Made by a program: the position numbers and the translations under genes. 64,000 nt of DNA from Corticicoccus populi. GTDB taxonomy: Bacteria; Bacillota; Bacilli; Staphylococcales; Salinicoccaceae. Below, one piece after another: positions 53,705 to 61,827 of the stretch (position 1 is its first letter; every line of letters starts with the position of its first letter). The stretch lies in the NCBI RefSeq assembly GCF_042686195.1, contig NZ_JBHUOQ010000001.1, forward strand, positions 124,001-188,000, written 5' to 3'. The notes under the pieces were generated by a model. The model was not told where the DNA came from, made no database searches, and worked only from the letters and a program-made list of their open reading frames with translations.

Positions 53705-54571
53705 TTACCGCTTGATCTGATAGCCTTTTAACAATGTGTAGACGACATCAAGCACAGGCGTGTGCAAATCATTTTTATGTTGATAAAAATATTTCTGGAT
53801 GTATTCGAATTCTGTTTTCACCTTATTGGATACATCATAATACATACTTGTTCCCATATGATCCGGATAGCTTTGATATAAAGCAATTGAGGTTTCTACA
53901 AAGTCATCATCAATCATCTGTTCATCCTGGTTAATAATATTTTTCCCTTCTTCCAGCAGCAGTCGGGTAAGATGCAGTATGTCTTCATCACTGAAAATTT
54001 GTGCTGTATTTTGAGTCAATGCGGTCATTGAATTGACACCGAGGTTAATGAGTAGTTTTTCATATCTTAAACGTTTAAATTCTGAAGATTTTTCGATAAC
54101 GAGTTCAGTTTCAGCGTGCTGTTCAATATTTTTGATGAGCTGATCTGTAAAGGGGAGCGGGGTATTATCTATGATTAAGCGGCTGTCCCTGAAGTGTTCG
54201 ATATAGTTTTGATGTTTCTGGCCGCTGATATAGACGACACTCGGTACCGGATTCTGAAAGAGTCCGTCATAACCCATACCGTTCGCACAAAGAATGATTT
54301 CAGTCGTGTCATGGCTCATATTCTTTACGACAGTTGAAACTGACTTCATGGCTGTTGCTTTAACGGCGATAAAAATCAGGTCATATGTCTCGTTTTTGTG
54401 ACTGTCGAGCGGATGAATATGCCATGGATACGTGATATATTCACCATCTTCAAGAATGGTAAAACCGTCTTGCTCTTCACGTGAGAACAGTGTCACATCT
54501 ATATCCAGTTGTTTTAATTCCCGTGCGATAATGCTGCCGACAGCACCAATACCGATACAAGCTGTTTTCAT
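53705..54571 (-). CDS. panE: 2-dehydropantoate 2-reductase
   Basis: 288 residues from ATG 54571 (GGAGA 7 nt upstream; the upstream in-frame ATGs lack a site). Rossmann start KTACIGIGAVGSIIA, NADPH-binding; C-terminal helical domain with RYEKLLINLGVNSMTAL containing the catalytic Lys. Reduces ketopantoate to pantoate. Divergent from panBCD by 79 bp, so all four pantoate/pantothenate genes are together. Confidence 0.9.
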   Translation of the reverse strand: MKTACIGIGAVGSIIARELKQLDIDVTLFSREEQDGFTILEDGEYITYPWHIHPLDSHKNETYDLIFIAVKATAMKSVSTVVKNMSHDTTEIILCANGMGYDGLFQNPVPSVVYISGQKHQNYIEHFRDSRLIIDNTPLPFTDQLIKNIEQHAETELVIEKSSEFKRLRYEKLLINLGVNSMTALTQNTAQIFSDEDILHLTRLLLEEGKNIINQDEQMIDDDFVETSIALYQSYPDHMGTSMYYDVSNKVKTEFEYIQKYFYQHKNDLHTPVLDVVYTLLKGYQIKR

Positions 54572-54650
54572 AGTGTTTTCTCCAATCATCATTGTATAAT
54601 ATGTATGATAGAATAATTATAACTTAAGTTTGCGACAGGGGGCACATAAT

Positions 54651-55472
54651 ATGATTACAACTCATGACCTATACACCATGAAACAAAATAAAGAAAAGAT
54701 TACTATGCTGACCGCATATGACTACCCGAGTGCAAAGCAGGCGGAAGCTGCCGGGGTGGATACGATTTTAGTCGGTGACTCTCTCGGGATGACAGTGCTC
54801 GGCTATCAATCGACAGTTGAAGTGACACTTGATGACATGATTCATCATGCTAAAGCAGTTCGGCGCGGGGCGCCAGACACATACGTTGTTGTGGATATGC
54901 CTTTCGGCTCTTATCACGTCAGCCGGGAAGAAGCAGTACAGAATGCGATCCGCCTGTATCAGGAGAGCGGTGCCAATGCTGTAAAATTGGAAGGCCGTCA
55001 TATTGAAGAATTTATACCGGTGCTTGTTGCTGCGGGGGTTCCTGTAGTCGGGCATTTAGGACTGACACCTCAGTCTGTAGGAATTACCGGCTTTAAAATG
55101 CAGGCGGGTACGAAAGAGGATGCACTTGAACTTCTTGAGGCAGTCGAGGTGCTTGAGGCACTGGGGGCGGTCATGGTTATCGTTGAGGCAATCCCGAGTG
55201 ATCTTGCAGAGAAGGTTTCTGAAAAAGTGGATATTCCAATAATCGGCATCGGTGCAGGTGTTTATACTGACGGGCAGGTGCTTGTCTATCACGATGTGCT
55301 GAAGTACGGTACGGATTTTGCACCAAAATTTGTGAAACAGTACGGTGATTTTGATACTGTCGGCATTGAAGGTATTAAACAGTACGTAAAAGAAGTGAAA
55401 GATGCATCATTCCCGAGTGATGAGACAACATATAAGAAGAAGGTATTTATTGACGATGAAAACAACAGCTAG
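54651..55472 (+). CDS. panB: 3-methyl-2-oxobutanoate hydroxymethyltransferase
   Basis: 273 residues from ATG 54651 (GGGGG upstream). TIM-barrel signatures: MLTAYDYPSAKQAEAAG, ILVGDSLGMTVLGY, VVDMPFGSY, AVKLEGR, GHLGLTPQS, IPIIGIGAG. Makes ketopantoate from ketoisovalerate and methylene-THF. First gene of panBCD; overlaps panC by 17 nt. Confidence 0.96.
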   Translation: MITTHDLYTMKQNKEKITMLTAYDYPSAKQAEAAGVDTILVGDSLGMTVLGYQSTVEVTLDDMIHHAKAVRRGAPDTYVVVDMPFGSYHVSREEAVQNAIRLYQESGANAVKLEGRHIEEFIPVLVAAGVPVVGHLGLTPQSVGITGFKMQAGTKEDALELLEAVEVLEALGAVMVIVEAIPSDLAEKVSEKVDIPIIGIGAGVYTDGQVLVYHDVLKYGTDFAPKFVKQYGDFDTVGIEGIKQYVKEVKDASFPSDETTYKKKVFIDDENNS

Positions 55473-56298
55473 CATAGAAGAACTGCGGGGATTTTTAAAA
55501 GCGTCACAGGGAGAATCAGCACTTGTGCCGACAATGGGATATCTGCACAGCGGACATATGAAGCTTGTAGAACAGGCAAAGCGGCAGGCGGATGTATGTA
55601 TTGTCAGCATTTTTGTCAATCCGCTTCAATTCGGTCCGGATGAAGATTTTGATGAATATCCGAGAGATTTAAAACGAGACCTTGCGCTTTGTGAAGCACA
55701 CGGTGTCGACTTTGTTTTCCATCCGGATGTGGATGAGATGTACCCTGAAGCGCCTGAAGTGAATCTAGGCCTGAAGCATATGTCGAGTGTCCTTGACGGT
55801 ATCAGCCGTCCCGGTCATTTCGAGGGTGTGATCACAGTCGTTAATAAATTGTTTAATATTATCCGTCCGGATTATGCAGTGTTTGGCGAAAAGGACCGCC
55901 AGCAGTTAATGATTGTGAAACGGCTGGTTCAGGATTTTAACCATGATCTTGAAATCATCGGTGTTGAAACAGAGCGTGAAAGAGACGGGCTCGCTAAAAG
56001 CAGCAGGAATGTGAATCTTACGATGTCAGAACGAGAAGAAGCGCCTTCGATACATGCGGCGCTTACTCACGGCCGTCAGTTAATTGAAGCCGGTCATGTA
56101 AGTACGGAAGACGTTATCCGTGAGGTGACAGACTTTATCGAAACTCGTATATCCGGTAAAGTGGACAGTATAGATATATACAGTTATCCTGATTTAAAGG
56201 AAGTCGTTAAAATAAAAGAAGATATCGTCATCTTTGCTGCGGTCAAATTCAGTAAAGCACGGTTGATAGATAATATGTTGGTGAAAAATAATGTTTAG
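55456..56298 (+). CDS. panC: pantothenate synthetase
   Basis: 280 residues from ATG 55456. HIGH-superfamily motif PTMGYLHSGHMKLV, FVNPLQFGPDEDFD, FGEKDRQQL and the KSSRN loop that closes over ATP. Condenses pantoate and beta-alanine. The start lies inside the panB end and its best ribosome site (AAGAAGGT) is 12 nt upstream, so it likely depends on coupling to panB. Overlaps panD by 8 nt. Confidence 0.95.
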   Translation: MKTTASIEELRGFLKASQGESALVPTMGYLHSGHMKLVEQAKRQADVCIVSIFVNPLQFGPDEDFDEYPRDLKRDLALCEAHGVDFVFHPDVDEMYPEAPEVNLGLKHMSSVLDGISRPGHFEGVITVVNKLFNIIRPDYAVFGEKDRQQLMIVKRLVQDFNHDLEIIGVETERERDGLAKSSRNVNLTMSEREEAPSIHAALTHGRQLIEAGHVSTEDVIREVTDFIETRISGKVDSIDIYSYPDLKEVVKIKEDIVIFAAVKFSKARLIDNMLVKNNV

Positions 56299-56689
56299 AA
56301 AAATGATGAATGGTAAAATTCACAGGGCAGCAGTCACTGAAGCTGATTTGAACTATGTCGGCAGTATTACAATTGATAAAGATCTAATTGAAGCAGCAAA
56401 TATTCTGCCGAATGAGTCTGTCCATGTGGTGAACAATAATAACGGTGAGCGTTTTGAAACATATGTTATAGAAGGTGAACGGGGCAGCGGGGAAATATGT
56501 GTTAATGGTGCTGCGGCGAGAAAAGTACAGGTGGGTGATGTGATTATTATCATCAGCTACGTGACAATTGAAGATAAAGAATCCTTCAATCACAAGCCGA
56601 GTGTCGTGATTGTCGATGAAAATAATAAAATATTGGAAAATGATTATACAGAACATCGAGGAACTGAATACACAGTTGAAAGTAATTAA
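56291..56689 (+). CDS. panD: aspartate 1-decarboxylase
   Basis: 132 residues. MNGKIHRAAVTEADLNYVGSITID contains Gly24-Ser25, where the proenzyme cuts itself to make the pyruvoyl group (written here as the motif around YVGS). NGAAARKVQVGDVIIIISY follows. Supplies beta-alanine to PanC. Starts within the panC end. Confidence 0.94.
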   Translation: MFRKMMNGKIHRAAVTEADLNYVGSITIDKDLIEAANILPNESVHVVNNNNGERFETYVIEGERGSGEICVNGAAARKVQVGDVIIIISYVTIEDKESFNHKPSVVIVDENNKILENDYTEHRGTEYTVESN

Positions 56690-56731
56690 ACTAGAGTTTA
56701 ATTACTTTTTATTAATCATCGGAGGACAAAT

Positions 56732-57721
56732 ATGTTAACCAGGATAATCATGTGTATGATAGTTTACGTTATGTTTATCATCATTCAGCCTGCTTTGGAA
56801 ACATTTGATTTCAGTAAAGGATTTAATGAAGAGAATGTCAGAAGCTGGTCGGATGAATATATCATGCCGAACTATGATATGACTAAAATTACACAAGTGA
56901 ACAGTGAACAGACACAGGATGTGACGTATACACTCGGCGAACCTTTTGAAGAGGACGGGAGTGTGACACTGGATTCCGAATATCAGGGCACATTCCATGT
57001 GTATGACGATCCGGGCGTGTTCCGGATGGTTTTAACGAATGACGGCAGTGTAACTGGAGTTTATACGAACAGTGATGATGTGTCTGTCGGCCAGATGAAT
57101 TTTGAGGGACTCGACCGTTTGAAAGTTGAAGAAATATACGGTGAGCCGGTATCAACAATCAGTAAAGGAATGCAGCGTCTTGTTGTGGAAAATGATGAAT
57201 ATGATGTGTTTGATCTTGAGGACAGTTATGTCTACTTTTTCTATGATCTGCATGAAAATGATGAAGTCAGCGGCATGCTGGTGATTGATAAGGATGAACT
57301 GGATGTGAACAATGTCCTTTATAATAATCCGGATGCAGAAGAATACGAGCAGATGAATTGGTATATGTTGAATGCGGCAAGAATAGAATACGGCCTTGAA
57401 CCGCTAGAGATTGATGGAGAGGTGAGTGCTGTTGCTAAAAGTCACAGTACAGACATGGCGGAGCGTGAATACTTTGACCATGATTCACCGGAAGGATCTA
57501 CACTTAAAGACAGGGTAGAAGATGCGGATATCCGCTATAGACTGGCGGGTGAGAATATCGCAACAGGGCATACGTCCCCGATATTCTCTCATCACAGTCT
57601 GATGAACTCACTGGACCACAGAGTGAATATTTTAAATGCAGACTATACGCATATCGGGCTTGGCGTTGACTACAGTGATGAAGATGTACCGTATTACACA
57701 GAAAATTTTATAGAAAGATAA
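56732..57721 (+). CDS. CAP-domain (SCP/PR1) secreted or membrane-anchored protein, YlbC-like
   Basis: 329 residues, CGGAGGA before the ATG. An N-terminal hydrophobic segment (about 3-22) is a signal or anchor; a CAP-associated domain (about 60-200) precedes the CAP/SCP domain (about 215-325) with SHSTDMAEREYFDHDSP, LAGENIATG and VDYSDEDVPYYTENF. B. subtilis YlbC has the same layout. Function outside the cell is not known. Confidence 0.88.
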   Translation: MLTRIIMCMIVYVMFIIIQPALETFDFSKGFNEENVRSWSDEYIMPNYDMTKITQVNSEQTQDVTYTLGEPFEEDGSVTLDSEYQGTFHVYDDPGVFRMVLTNDGSVTGVYTNSDDVSVGQMNFEGLDRLKVEEIYGEPVSTISKGMQRLVVENDEYDVFDLEDSYVYFFYDLHENDEVSGMLVIDKDELDVNNVLYNNPDAEEYEQMNWYMLNAARIEYGLEPLEIDGEVSAVAKSHSTDMAEREYFDHDSPEGSTLKDRVEDADIRYRLAGENIATGHTSPIFSHHSLMNSLDHRVNILNADYTHIGLGVDYSDEDVPYYTENFIER

Positions 57722-57755
57722 AAACAGCTGCAGAACATTCTGCAGCTGTTTTTTT
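57721..57755. terminator. bidirectional terminator between CAP gene and lexA
   Basis: AACAGCTGCAGAA stem with its complement, short loop, T7 on the plus side and A4 on the other. Confidence 0.9.
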
Positions 57756-57765
57756 AGTTGTCTGA

Positions 57766-58380
57766 TTAAAATTCTCTAAACAGCCCGACCACTTTTCCAA
57801 GTACAGTGACACTGTCAAGGTAAATTGGTTCCATTGATGAATTTTCAGGCTGTAGACGGTAATAGCCGCTTTCTTTATAGAAACGTTTAACGGTTGCTTC
57901 GTCATCTGACGTCATCGCTACAATAATATCACCATTGTGTGCGATATTCTGTTTTCTTACAATGACACGGTCTCCGTCATGAATACCTGCTTCAACCATG
58001 CTGTCTCCGACAACAGAAAGTAAAAAGATTTCACTGTTATGATTGGCTGTAAAGTGTTCTGGGAGAGGGAAATATTCTTCAACATTTTCCACTGCTGTAA
58101 TCGGCAGACCGGCTGTGACTTTCCCGAGAACAGGAACATGAATCACTGGAGTATGGTTCTCTTCATCCTGCATGACAATCTCTATGGCACGCGGTTTAGT
58201 AGGATCCCGTCTGATATATCCTTTTTCTTCAAGTTTTGACATATGACCGTGTACAGTTGAACTGGACTGCAGTCCGACAGCGTTTCCGATTTCTCTGACA
58301 CTCGGCGGATATCCTTTATCCTGCACAGTGCGTTTGATGTATTGATAAATCTGTTTTTGGCGCTCACTGAGTTCCTTCAT
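57766..58380 (-). CDS. lexA: SOS repressor LexA
   Basis: 204 residues. Winged helix-turn-helix (1-65, YPPSVREIGNAVGLQSSSTVHGH), then the self-cleavage domain with Ala90-Gly91 (VTAGLPI), Ser127 (GDSMVEAG) and Lys165 (EATVKRF). Represses SOS genes until RecA-driven cleavage. Promoter at 58414-58442 overlaps a LexA box, giving autoregulation. Divergent from the SOS inhibitor gene, as in Bacillus and Staphylococcus. Confidence 0.97.
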   Translation of the reverse strand: MKELSERQKQIYQYIKRTVQDKGYPPSVREIGNAVGLQSSSTVHGHMSKLEEKGYIRRDPTKPRAIEIVMQDEENHTPVIHVPVLGKVTAGLPITAVENVEEYFPLPEHFTANHNSEIFLLSVVGDSMVEAGIHDGDRVIVRKQNIAHNGDIIVAMTSDDEATVKRFYKESGYYRLQPENSSMEPIYLDSVTVLGKVVGLFREF

Positions 58381-58413
58381 AATTCCTTTGCCTCCAGTCG
58401 GTGTGTTTAATTT

Positions 58414-58442
58414 ATTTTAACATATGTCACATCGTGTGACAA
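58414..58442 (-). promoter_or_regulatory. lexA promoter
   Basis: On the minus strand TTGTCA, 17 nt, TAAAAT. The -35 is covered by LexA box 1 and the arm of an inverted repeat. Confidence 0.65.
58425..58441. repeat. perfect 7-bp inverted repeat in the lexA promoter
   Basis: TGTCACA (58425-58431), 3 nt, TGTGACA (58435-58441), lying across the -35 and spacer. It is not a LexA box and may bind a second regulator. Confidence 0.45.
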
Positions 58443-58452
58443 ACATTTGTTC
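58441..58452. promoter_or_regulatory. LexA box 1
   Basis: AAACATTTGTTC, one mismatch to GAAC-N4-GTTC (reads GAACAAATGTTT on the minus strand); beside the lexA -35. Confidence 0.75.
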
Positions 58453-58461
58453 GTATAGATG

Positions 58462-58490
58462 TTGACAGAGAACAAGTGTTCTGTTAATAT
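58462..58490 (+). promoter_or_regulatory. promoter of the sosA-like gene
   Basis: TTGACA, 17 nt, TAATAT. LexA box 2 fills the spacer. Confidence 0.8.
58470..58481. promoter_or_regulatory. LexA box 2
   Basis: GAACAAGTGTTC, a perfect GAAC-N4-GTTC, between the -35 and -10 of the rightward promoter. Confidence 0.9.
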
Positions 58491-58498
58491 GTTTATAC

Positions 58499-58510
58499 AA
58501 ACAAATGTTC
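58499..58510. promoter_or_regulatory. LexA box 3
   Basis: AAACAAATGTTC, one mismatch; just downstream of the expected transcript start and upstream of GGAGG. Confidence 0.75.
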
Positions 58511-58525
58511 TATGGAGGTTATGAC

Positions 58526-58789
58526 ATGAATATCAGTGATTTGAAGTTTTACAGCCTTTTATTTGTTGCATTAGTCGTAATTGGTTACGTTTATCTAGGA
58601 CAGGCAGACGATAGAGAGAACGCATATTCTGAAGCGGATTATATAGAAGAAGATACAGCAGTTGCAGGAGAAATAGAACAAGAACCGAACAGTATAGACG
58701 GCATTGAGACCGCACAGGCAGATGAGGATTTAATGGAAAATACTCCGGGGGCGCGTGGTGTCATTCAGCTTGTCGGGATGAAAGATTAA
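58526..58789 (+). CDS. SOS-induced cell-division inhibitor-like membrane protein (SosA/YneA position)
   Basis: 87 residues from ATG 58526 (GGAGG 7 nt upstream). One N-terminal membrane segment (about 8-28) and an acidic outer part ending in GARGVIQLVGMKD. It has no LysM domain, unlike B. subtilis YneA, and so is more like staphylococcal SosA. Divergent from lexA with three LexA boxes, followed by ynzC, exactly the place of yneA/sosA. Role as a division brake during DNA damage is inferred from position and architecture. Confidence 0.78.
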   Translation: MNISDLKFYSLLFVALVVIGYVYLGQADDRENAYSEADYIEEDTAVAGEIEQEPNSIDGIETAQADEDLMENTPGARGVIQLVGMKD

Positions 58790-58802
58790 ATTAACTAAGT
58801 AT

Positions 58803-58826
58803 GAGCATGGTCTCATGCTTTTTTTT
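58803..58826 (+). terminator. terminator after the sosA-like gene
   Basis: AGCATG/CATGCT stem, 4-nt loop, T8. Confidence 0.88.
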
Positions 58827-58862
58827 ATGGTAAATTATAAAGGAAAGGATTGAGGGATTACT

Positions 58863-59099
58863 ATGCTTGAAAAGGATAAAATCGAACGTTTAAACCATCT
58901 TGCCAAAAAGAAAAAAGCCGAAACGATTTCGGAAAAAGAATTGACGGAACTTGAAGGCTTGAGAAGTGAATATTTAAAGAACTTCCGTTCATCATTCAGG
59001 AAGCAGGTGGAGCACACGAAAGTGATTGATCCTGAAGGCACTGATGTGACACCTGAAAAACTTAAAGAAATTCAGAGACAAAAAAACATTAGAAAATAA
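58863..59099 (+). CDS. ynzC: DUF896 protein YnzC
   Basis: 78 residues, GAGGG before the ATG. Two-helix DUF896 hairpin: KIERLNHLAKKKKAETISEKEL then ELEGLRSEYLKNFRSSFRKQ (motifs given in part). In B. subtilis it is in the SOS yneA operon; here a terminator separates it from the sosA-like gene. 14 nt before tkt. Function unknown, cytosolic. Confidence 0.92.
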   Translation: MLEKDKIERLNHLAKKKKAETISEKELTELEGLRSEYLKNFRSSFRKQVEHTKVIDPEGTDVTPEKLKEIQRQKNIRK

Positions 59100-59113
59100 A
59101 GGAGTTTTAACAA

Positions 59114-61096
59114 ATGGCATTTGACAAGACAGATCAGTTAGCAGTGAATACAATTCGTACGCTTTCTATTGATGCAATTGAGAAGGCAAACTCTGGACAC
59201 CCGGGTCTTCCTATGGGTGCAGCACCGATGGCCTATACTTTATGGAGCCGTCATTTGAATTTTAACCCAAGTTCAATGGATTGGTTTAACAGAGACCGTT
59301 TTATCTTAAGTGCAGGACACGGCTCAATGCTGATTTACAGCCTGCTTCATTTATCAGGCGCTCTTGAACTGGAAGAACTTAAGGAATTCAGACAGTTTGA
59401 TTCCAAAACACCGGGACATCCTGAGTTTAAACACACTGAAGGTGTTGAAATTACTACAGGACCACTGGGTCAGGGCTTTGCAATGAGTGTCGGTATGGCT
59501 ATGGCTGAAAAACACCTGGGTGCATCATTCAATACTGATGACCATAAAATAGTGGATCACTATACGTATGTACTTGCCAGTGACGGCGACTTAATGGAAG
59601 GTATTTCTCATGAAGCGGCATCTCTTGCCGGTCATTTGAAACTTGACAACCTGGTTGTACTTTATGATTCTAATGATATTTCTTTAGATGGTGATTTAGA
59701 TAAAAGTTTTTCTGAAGACATTAAAAAACGTTTTGAAGGATACGGCTGGGAATATTCCATCGTAAAAGACGGGAACGACCTGGATAAAATCGATAAAGCT
59801 ATCGAAAAAGCGAAAAAAGCAGACCGTCCGGCATTGATTGAAGTGAAAACAGTCATTGGTTACGGTGCGCCGAATAAGTCCGGTAAGAGTGATGCGCACG
59901 GTGCGCCGCTTGGAGCGGATGAGCGTAATGCTGCGTTTGAATATTACGGTGTGAAAGACGAAGCGTTCCATGTGGATGAATCTGTCTACGCACGTTTCAA
60001 TGAAACGATGAACACACGCAGTAATGAAGCTGAAAAAGCGTGGAATGAAGTACTGGAAGCATTTAAATCTGAGCATCCGGAAAAATATGAAGCATTTAAA
60101 AATGCGGTCGACGGTACGCTTCCGGAAGATTACGATAAAGATATGCCGTATTATGAAGCGGGAACTAAAAAAGCAACACGCGGTACGTCAGGTGATATGA
60201 TCCAGGCGTTATCAAAATCAGTCCCTTCATTATTCGGCGGTGCAGCTGACCTTGCAGGCAGTAACAAAACAGCAGTCAGCGGCCAGGATGATTTCAGTGC
60301 AGATGATTATGCAGCGAAAAATGTATGGTTCGGTGTCCGTGAATTTGCGATGGCTGCAGCACTTAACGGTATGGCTGCCCACGGCGGTATCCGTCCGTAC
60401 GGCGGAACATTCTTTGTTTTCAGTGACTACTTGAAACCTGCAGTAAGACTGAGTGCATTGATGGGACTTCCTGTAACATATGTATTGACACATGATTCAA
60501 TCGCAGTCGGTGAAGACGGTCCGACACATGAGCCGGTTGAACAGCTGGCAGGCCTTCGTGCGATTCCTAATTTAAATACGATCCGTCCTGCAGACGGTAA
60601 TGAATCACGCGCAGCCTGGAAGCTCGCAATGGAAGCAACAGATGCGCCGACAGCTCTGGTATTGACACGTCAGGATGTTGAAGTGACTGATGTTGAATAT
60701 GATGCAGTAGAAGAAGGCGTGAAACGCGGCGGCTATGTTATTTATGACAAGGGTGATGATGCGATTATCTTTGCTTCAGGCAGTGAGGTATCACTTGCGG
60801 TAAATACGGCAAAAACACTTCATGAGCAGGGTGTAAACATTAAGGTAGCATCCATCCCGAATATGCAGGCCTTTGAAAAACAGGATAAAGCATACCAGGA
60901 TAGTGTTCTGAACAAGCATATTGAAAACAGAACAGCAGTTGAAATGGCGGCAAGTTTAGGCTGGCACCGTTTCGTAGGTATTGACGGTAAATTATTAACG
61001 ATTGACAGATTCGGTGCGAGTGCGCCGGGCGGTCTCGTTGTTGAGAAATATGGCTTTACTGTTGAGCAACTCACACGTACAGTTTTAGAGAAATAA
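59114..61096 (+). CDS. tkt: transketolase
   Basis: 660 residues, AAAGGAG before the ATG. Thiamine-pyrophosphate binding with GDGDLMEG-like SDGDLMEGISHEA and N at the following NLVVLYDSND; substrate residues in SGHPGLPMGAAP, GPLGQGFAM, and the pyrimidine domain FVFSDYLKPAVRLSALMG; C-terminal ATP-like fold. Exchanges two-carbon units in the pentose phosphate path. Order ynzC-tkt-yneF conserved in Bacillus and Staphylococcus. Confidence 0.97.
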   Translation: MAFDKTDQLAVNTIRTLSIDAIEKANSGHPGLPMGAAPMAYTLWSRHLNFNPSSMDWFNRDRFILSAGHGSMLIYSLLHLSGALELEELKEFRQFDSKTPGHPEFKHTEGVEITTGPLGQGFAMSVGMAMAEKHLGASFNTDDHKIVDHYTYVLASDGDLMEGISHEAASLAGHLKLDNLVVLYDSNDISLDGDLDKSFSEDIKKRFEGYGWEYSIVKDGNDLDKIDKAIEKAKKADRPALIEVKTVIGYGAPNKSGKSDAHGAPLGADERNAAFEYYGVKDEAFHVDESVYARFNETMNTRSNEAEKAWNEVLEAFKSEHPEKYEAFKNAVDGTLPEDYDKDMPYYEAGTKKATRGTSGDMIQALSKSVPSLFGGAADLAGSNKTAVSGQDDFSADDYAAKNVWFGVREFAMAAALNGMAAHGGIRPYGGTFFVFSDYLKPAVRLSALMGLPVTYVLTHDSIAVGEDGPTHEPVEQLAGLRAIPNLNTIRPADGNESRAAWKLAMEATDAPTALVLTRQDVEVTDVEYDAVEEGVKRGGYVIYDKGDDAIIFASGSEVSLAVNTAKTLHEQGVNIKVASIPNMQAFEKQDKAYQDSVLNKHIENRTAVEMAASLGWHRFVGIDGKLLTIDRFGASAPGGLVVEKYGFTVEQLTRTVLEK

Positions 61097-61160
61097 TATT
61101 GAAAAAGATATGAAATTAATGTAAACTGTATAGTGGTTTATGTGGAAAGAGGTGAGTCGC

Positions 61161-61415
61161 TTGGCAACTTGGATATGGATACTCATCGTCATTGTTGCAT
61201 TAGTAGGTGGTTTGGCACTGGGATTTTTCCTTGCAAGAAAGTATATGATGGATTATTTGGAGAAAAACCCGCCAATCAATGAAGAAATGCTAAGAATGAT
61301 GATGATGCAGATGGGTCAGAAACCGTCTCAAAAGAAAATCAATCAAATGATGACGATGATGAATCGTAATGCGGATTCGAAAGAAGCCAAAAAACGCATG
61401 AAAGATGCGCGATAA
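61161..61415 (+). CDS. yneF: YneF-family small membrane protein
   Basis: 84 residues from the TTG at 61161, 6 nt after GAGGTG; the protein then starts MATWIWILIVIV, in register with YneF. One N-terminal membrane segment (about 3-27), then the family block FLARKYMMDYLEKNPPINEE and a Met-rich stretch. An ATG at 61140 would place the ribosome site inside the gene. UPF0154; function unknown. Confidence 0.92.
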   Translation: MATWIWILIVIVALVGGLALGFFLARKYMMDYLEKNPPINEEMLRMMMMQMGQKPSQKKINQMMTMMNRNADSKEAKKRMKDAR

Positions 61416-61426
61416 TAATAATGAGG

Positions 61427-61455
61427 CACAGACTGTTTTGGTCTGTGCTTTTTTA
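61427..61455 (+). terminator. yneF terminator
   Basis: 8-bp stem GCACAGAC/GTCTGTGC, 7-nt loop, T6. Confidence 0.9.
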
Positions 61456-61456
61456 T

Positions 61457-61485
61457 TTAACATTATATTTATGTGAAATTATATT
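61457..61485 (+). promoter_or_regulatory. possible promoter before the repeat array
   Basis: TTAACA, 17 nt, TATATT. AT-rich DNA makes chance matches common, so weak alone; it gains weight from the terminator at 61780. Confidence 0.35.
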
Positions 61486-61523
61486 TAGCTTTGGGATGAC
61501 AATGAGTGATATTTCAAGAAGTT

Positions 61524-61763
61524 CTGTGTCGTTTTATTCCAGGAAACGCTACGGATGAATGAAGTTCGCTCCAGCTGTGTCGCAACACGCTACAGGTACC
61601 CTGGAATTGTGACATCTGTGTCGTTTCACCCCGGGAAACGCTACGGATGAGTGAAGTTCACCCAATCTGTGTTGCAACACGCTACAGATACCTTGAAATT
61701 ATAACATCTGTGTCGTTTCACCCCGGAAAACACTACGGATGAGTGAAGTTCACTCAACCTGTG
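61524..61763. repeat. tandem array of a 92-bp repeat, 2.6 copies
   Basis: CTGTGTCG recurs at 61524, 61616 and 61708, exactly 92 bp apart, each followed by AAACGCTACGGATGARTGAAGTTC or a close variant in which the third copy reads AAACACTAC. A half-unit starting CTGTGT/CTGTGA with CAACACGCTAC recurs at +51 in each copy (61575, 61667, 61759). Copies differ at several positions, so the array is not recent slippage. No open frame runs through it. Confidence 0.85.
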
Positions 61764-61779
61764 ACGGCATATCATCAAA

Positions 61780-61827
61780 AGAGCGTAACATCGAGAAGAC
61801 TTTCCTCAATGTTACGCTCTTTTTTTG
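61780..61827 (+). terminator. orphan terminator after the repeat array
   Basis: 12-bp perfect stem AGAGCGTAACAT (61780-61791) with ATGTTACGCTCT (61809-61820), 17-nt loop, T7. No gene ends upstream of it on the plus strand since yneF, which has its own terminator. Confidence 0.85.

Larger units (their letters stand above)
61492..61827 (+). ncRNA. candidate non-coding RNA spanning the 92-bp repeat array
   Basis: A stretch of about 335 nt without any gene lies between a promoter-like sequence (61457-61485) and a strong terminator (61780-61827) that no protein gene uses. It carries 2.6 copies of a 92-bp unit. In copy 1 ATTCCAGG (61536) can pair with CCTGGAAT near 61600. Being an RNA is inference. 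Confidence 0.3.

Noticed and set aside
61524..61763. Repeat array as a CRISPR locus
   Set aside because: The 92-bp unit is far too long for a CRISPR repeat, the units abut with no unique spacers, and no cas gene is near.
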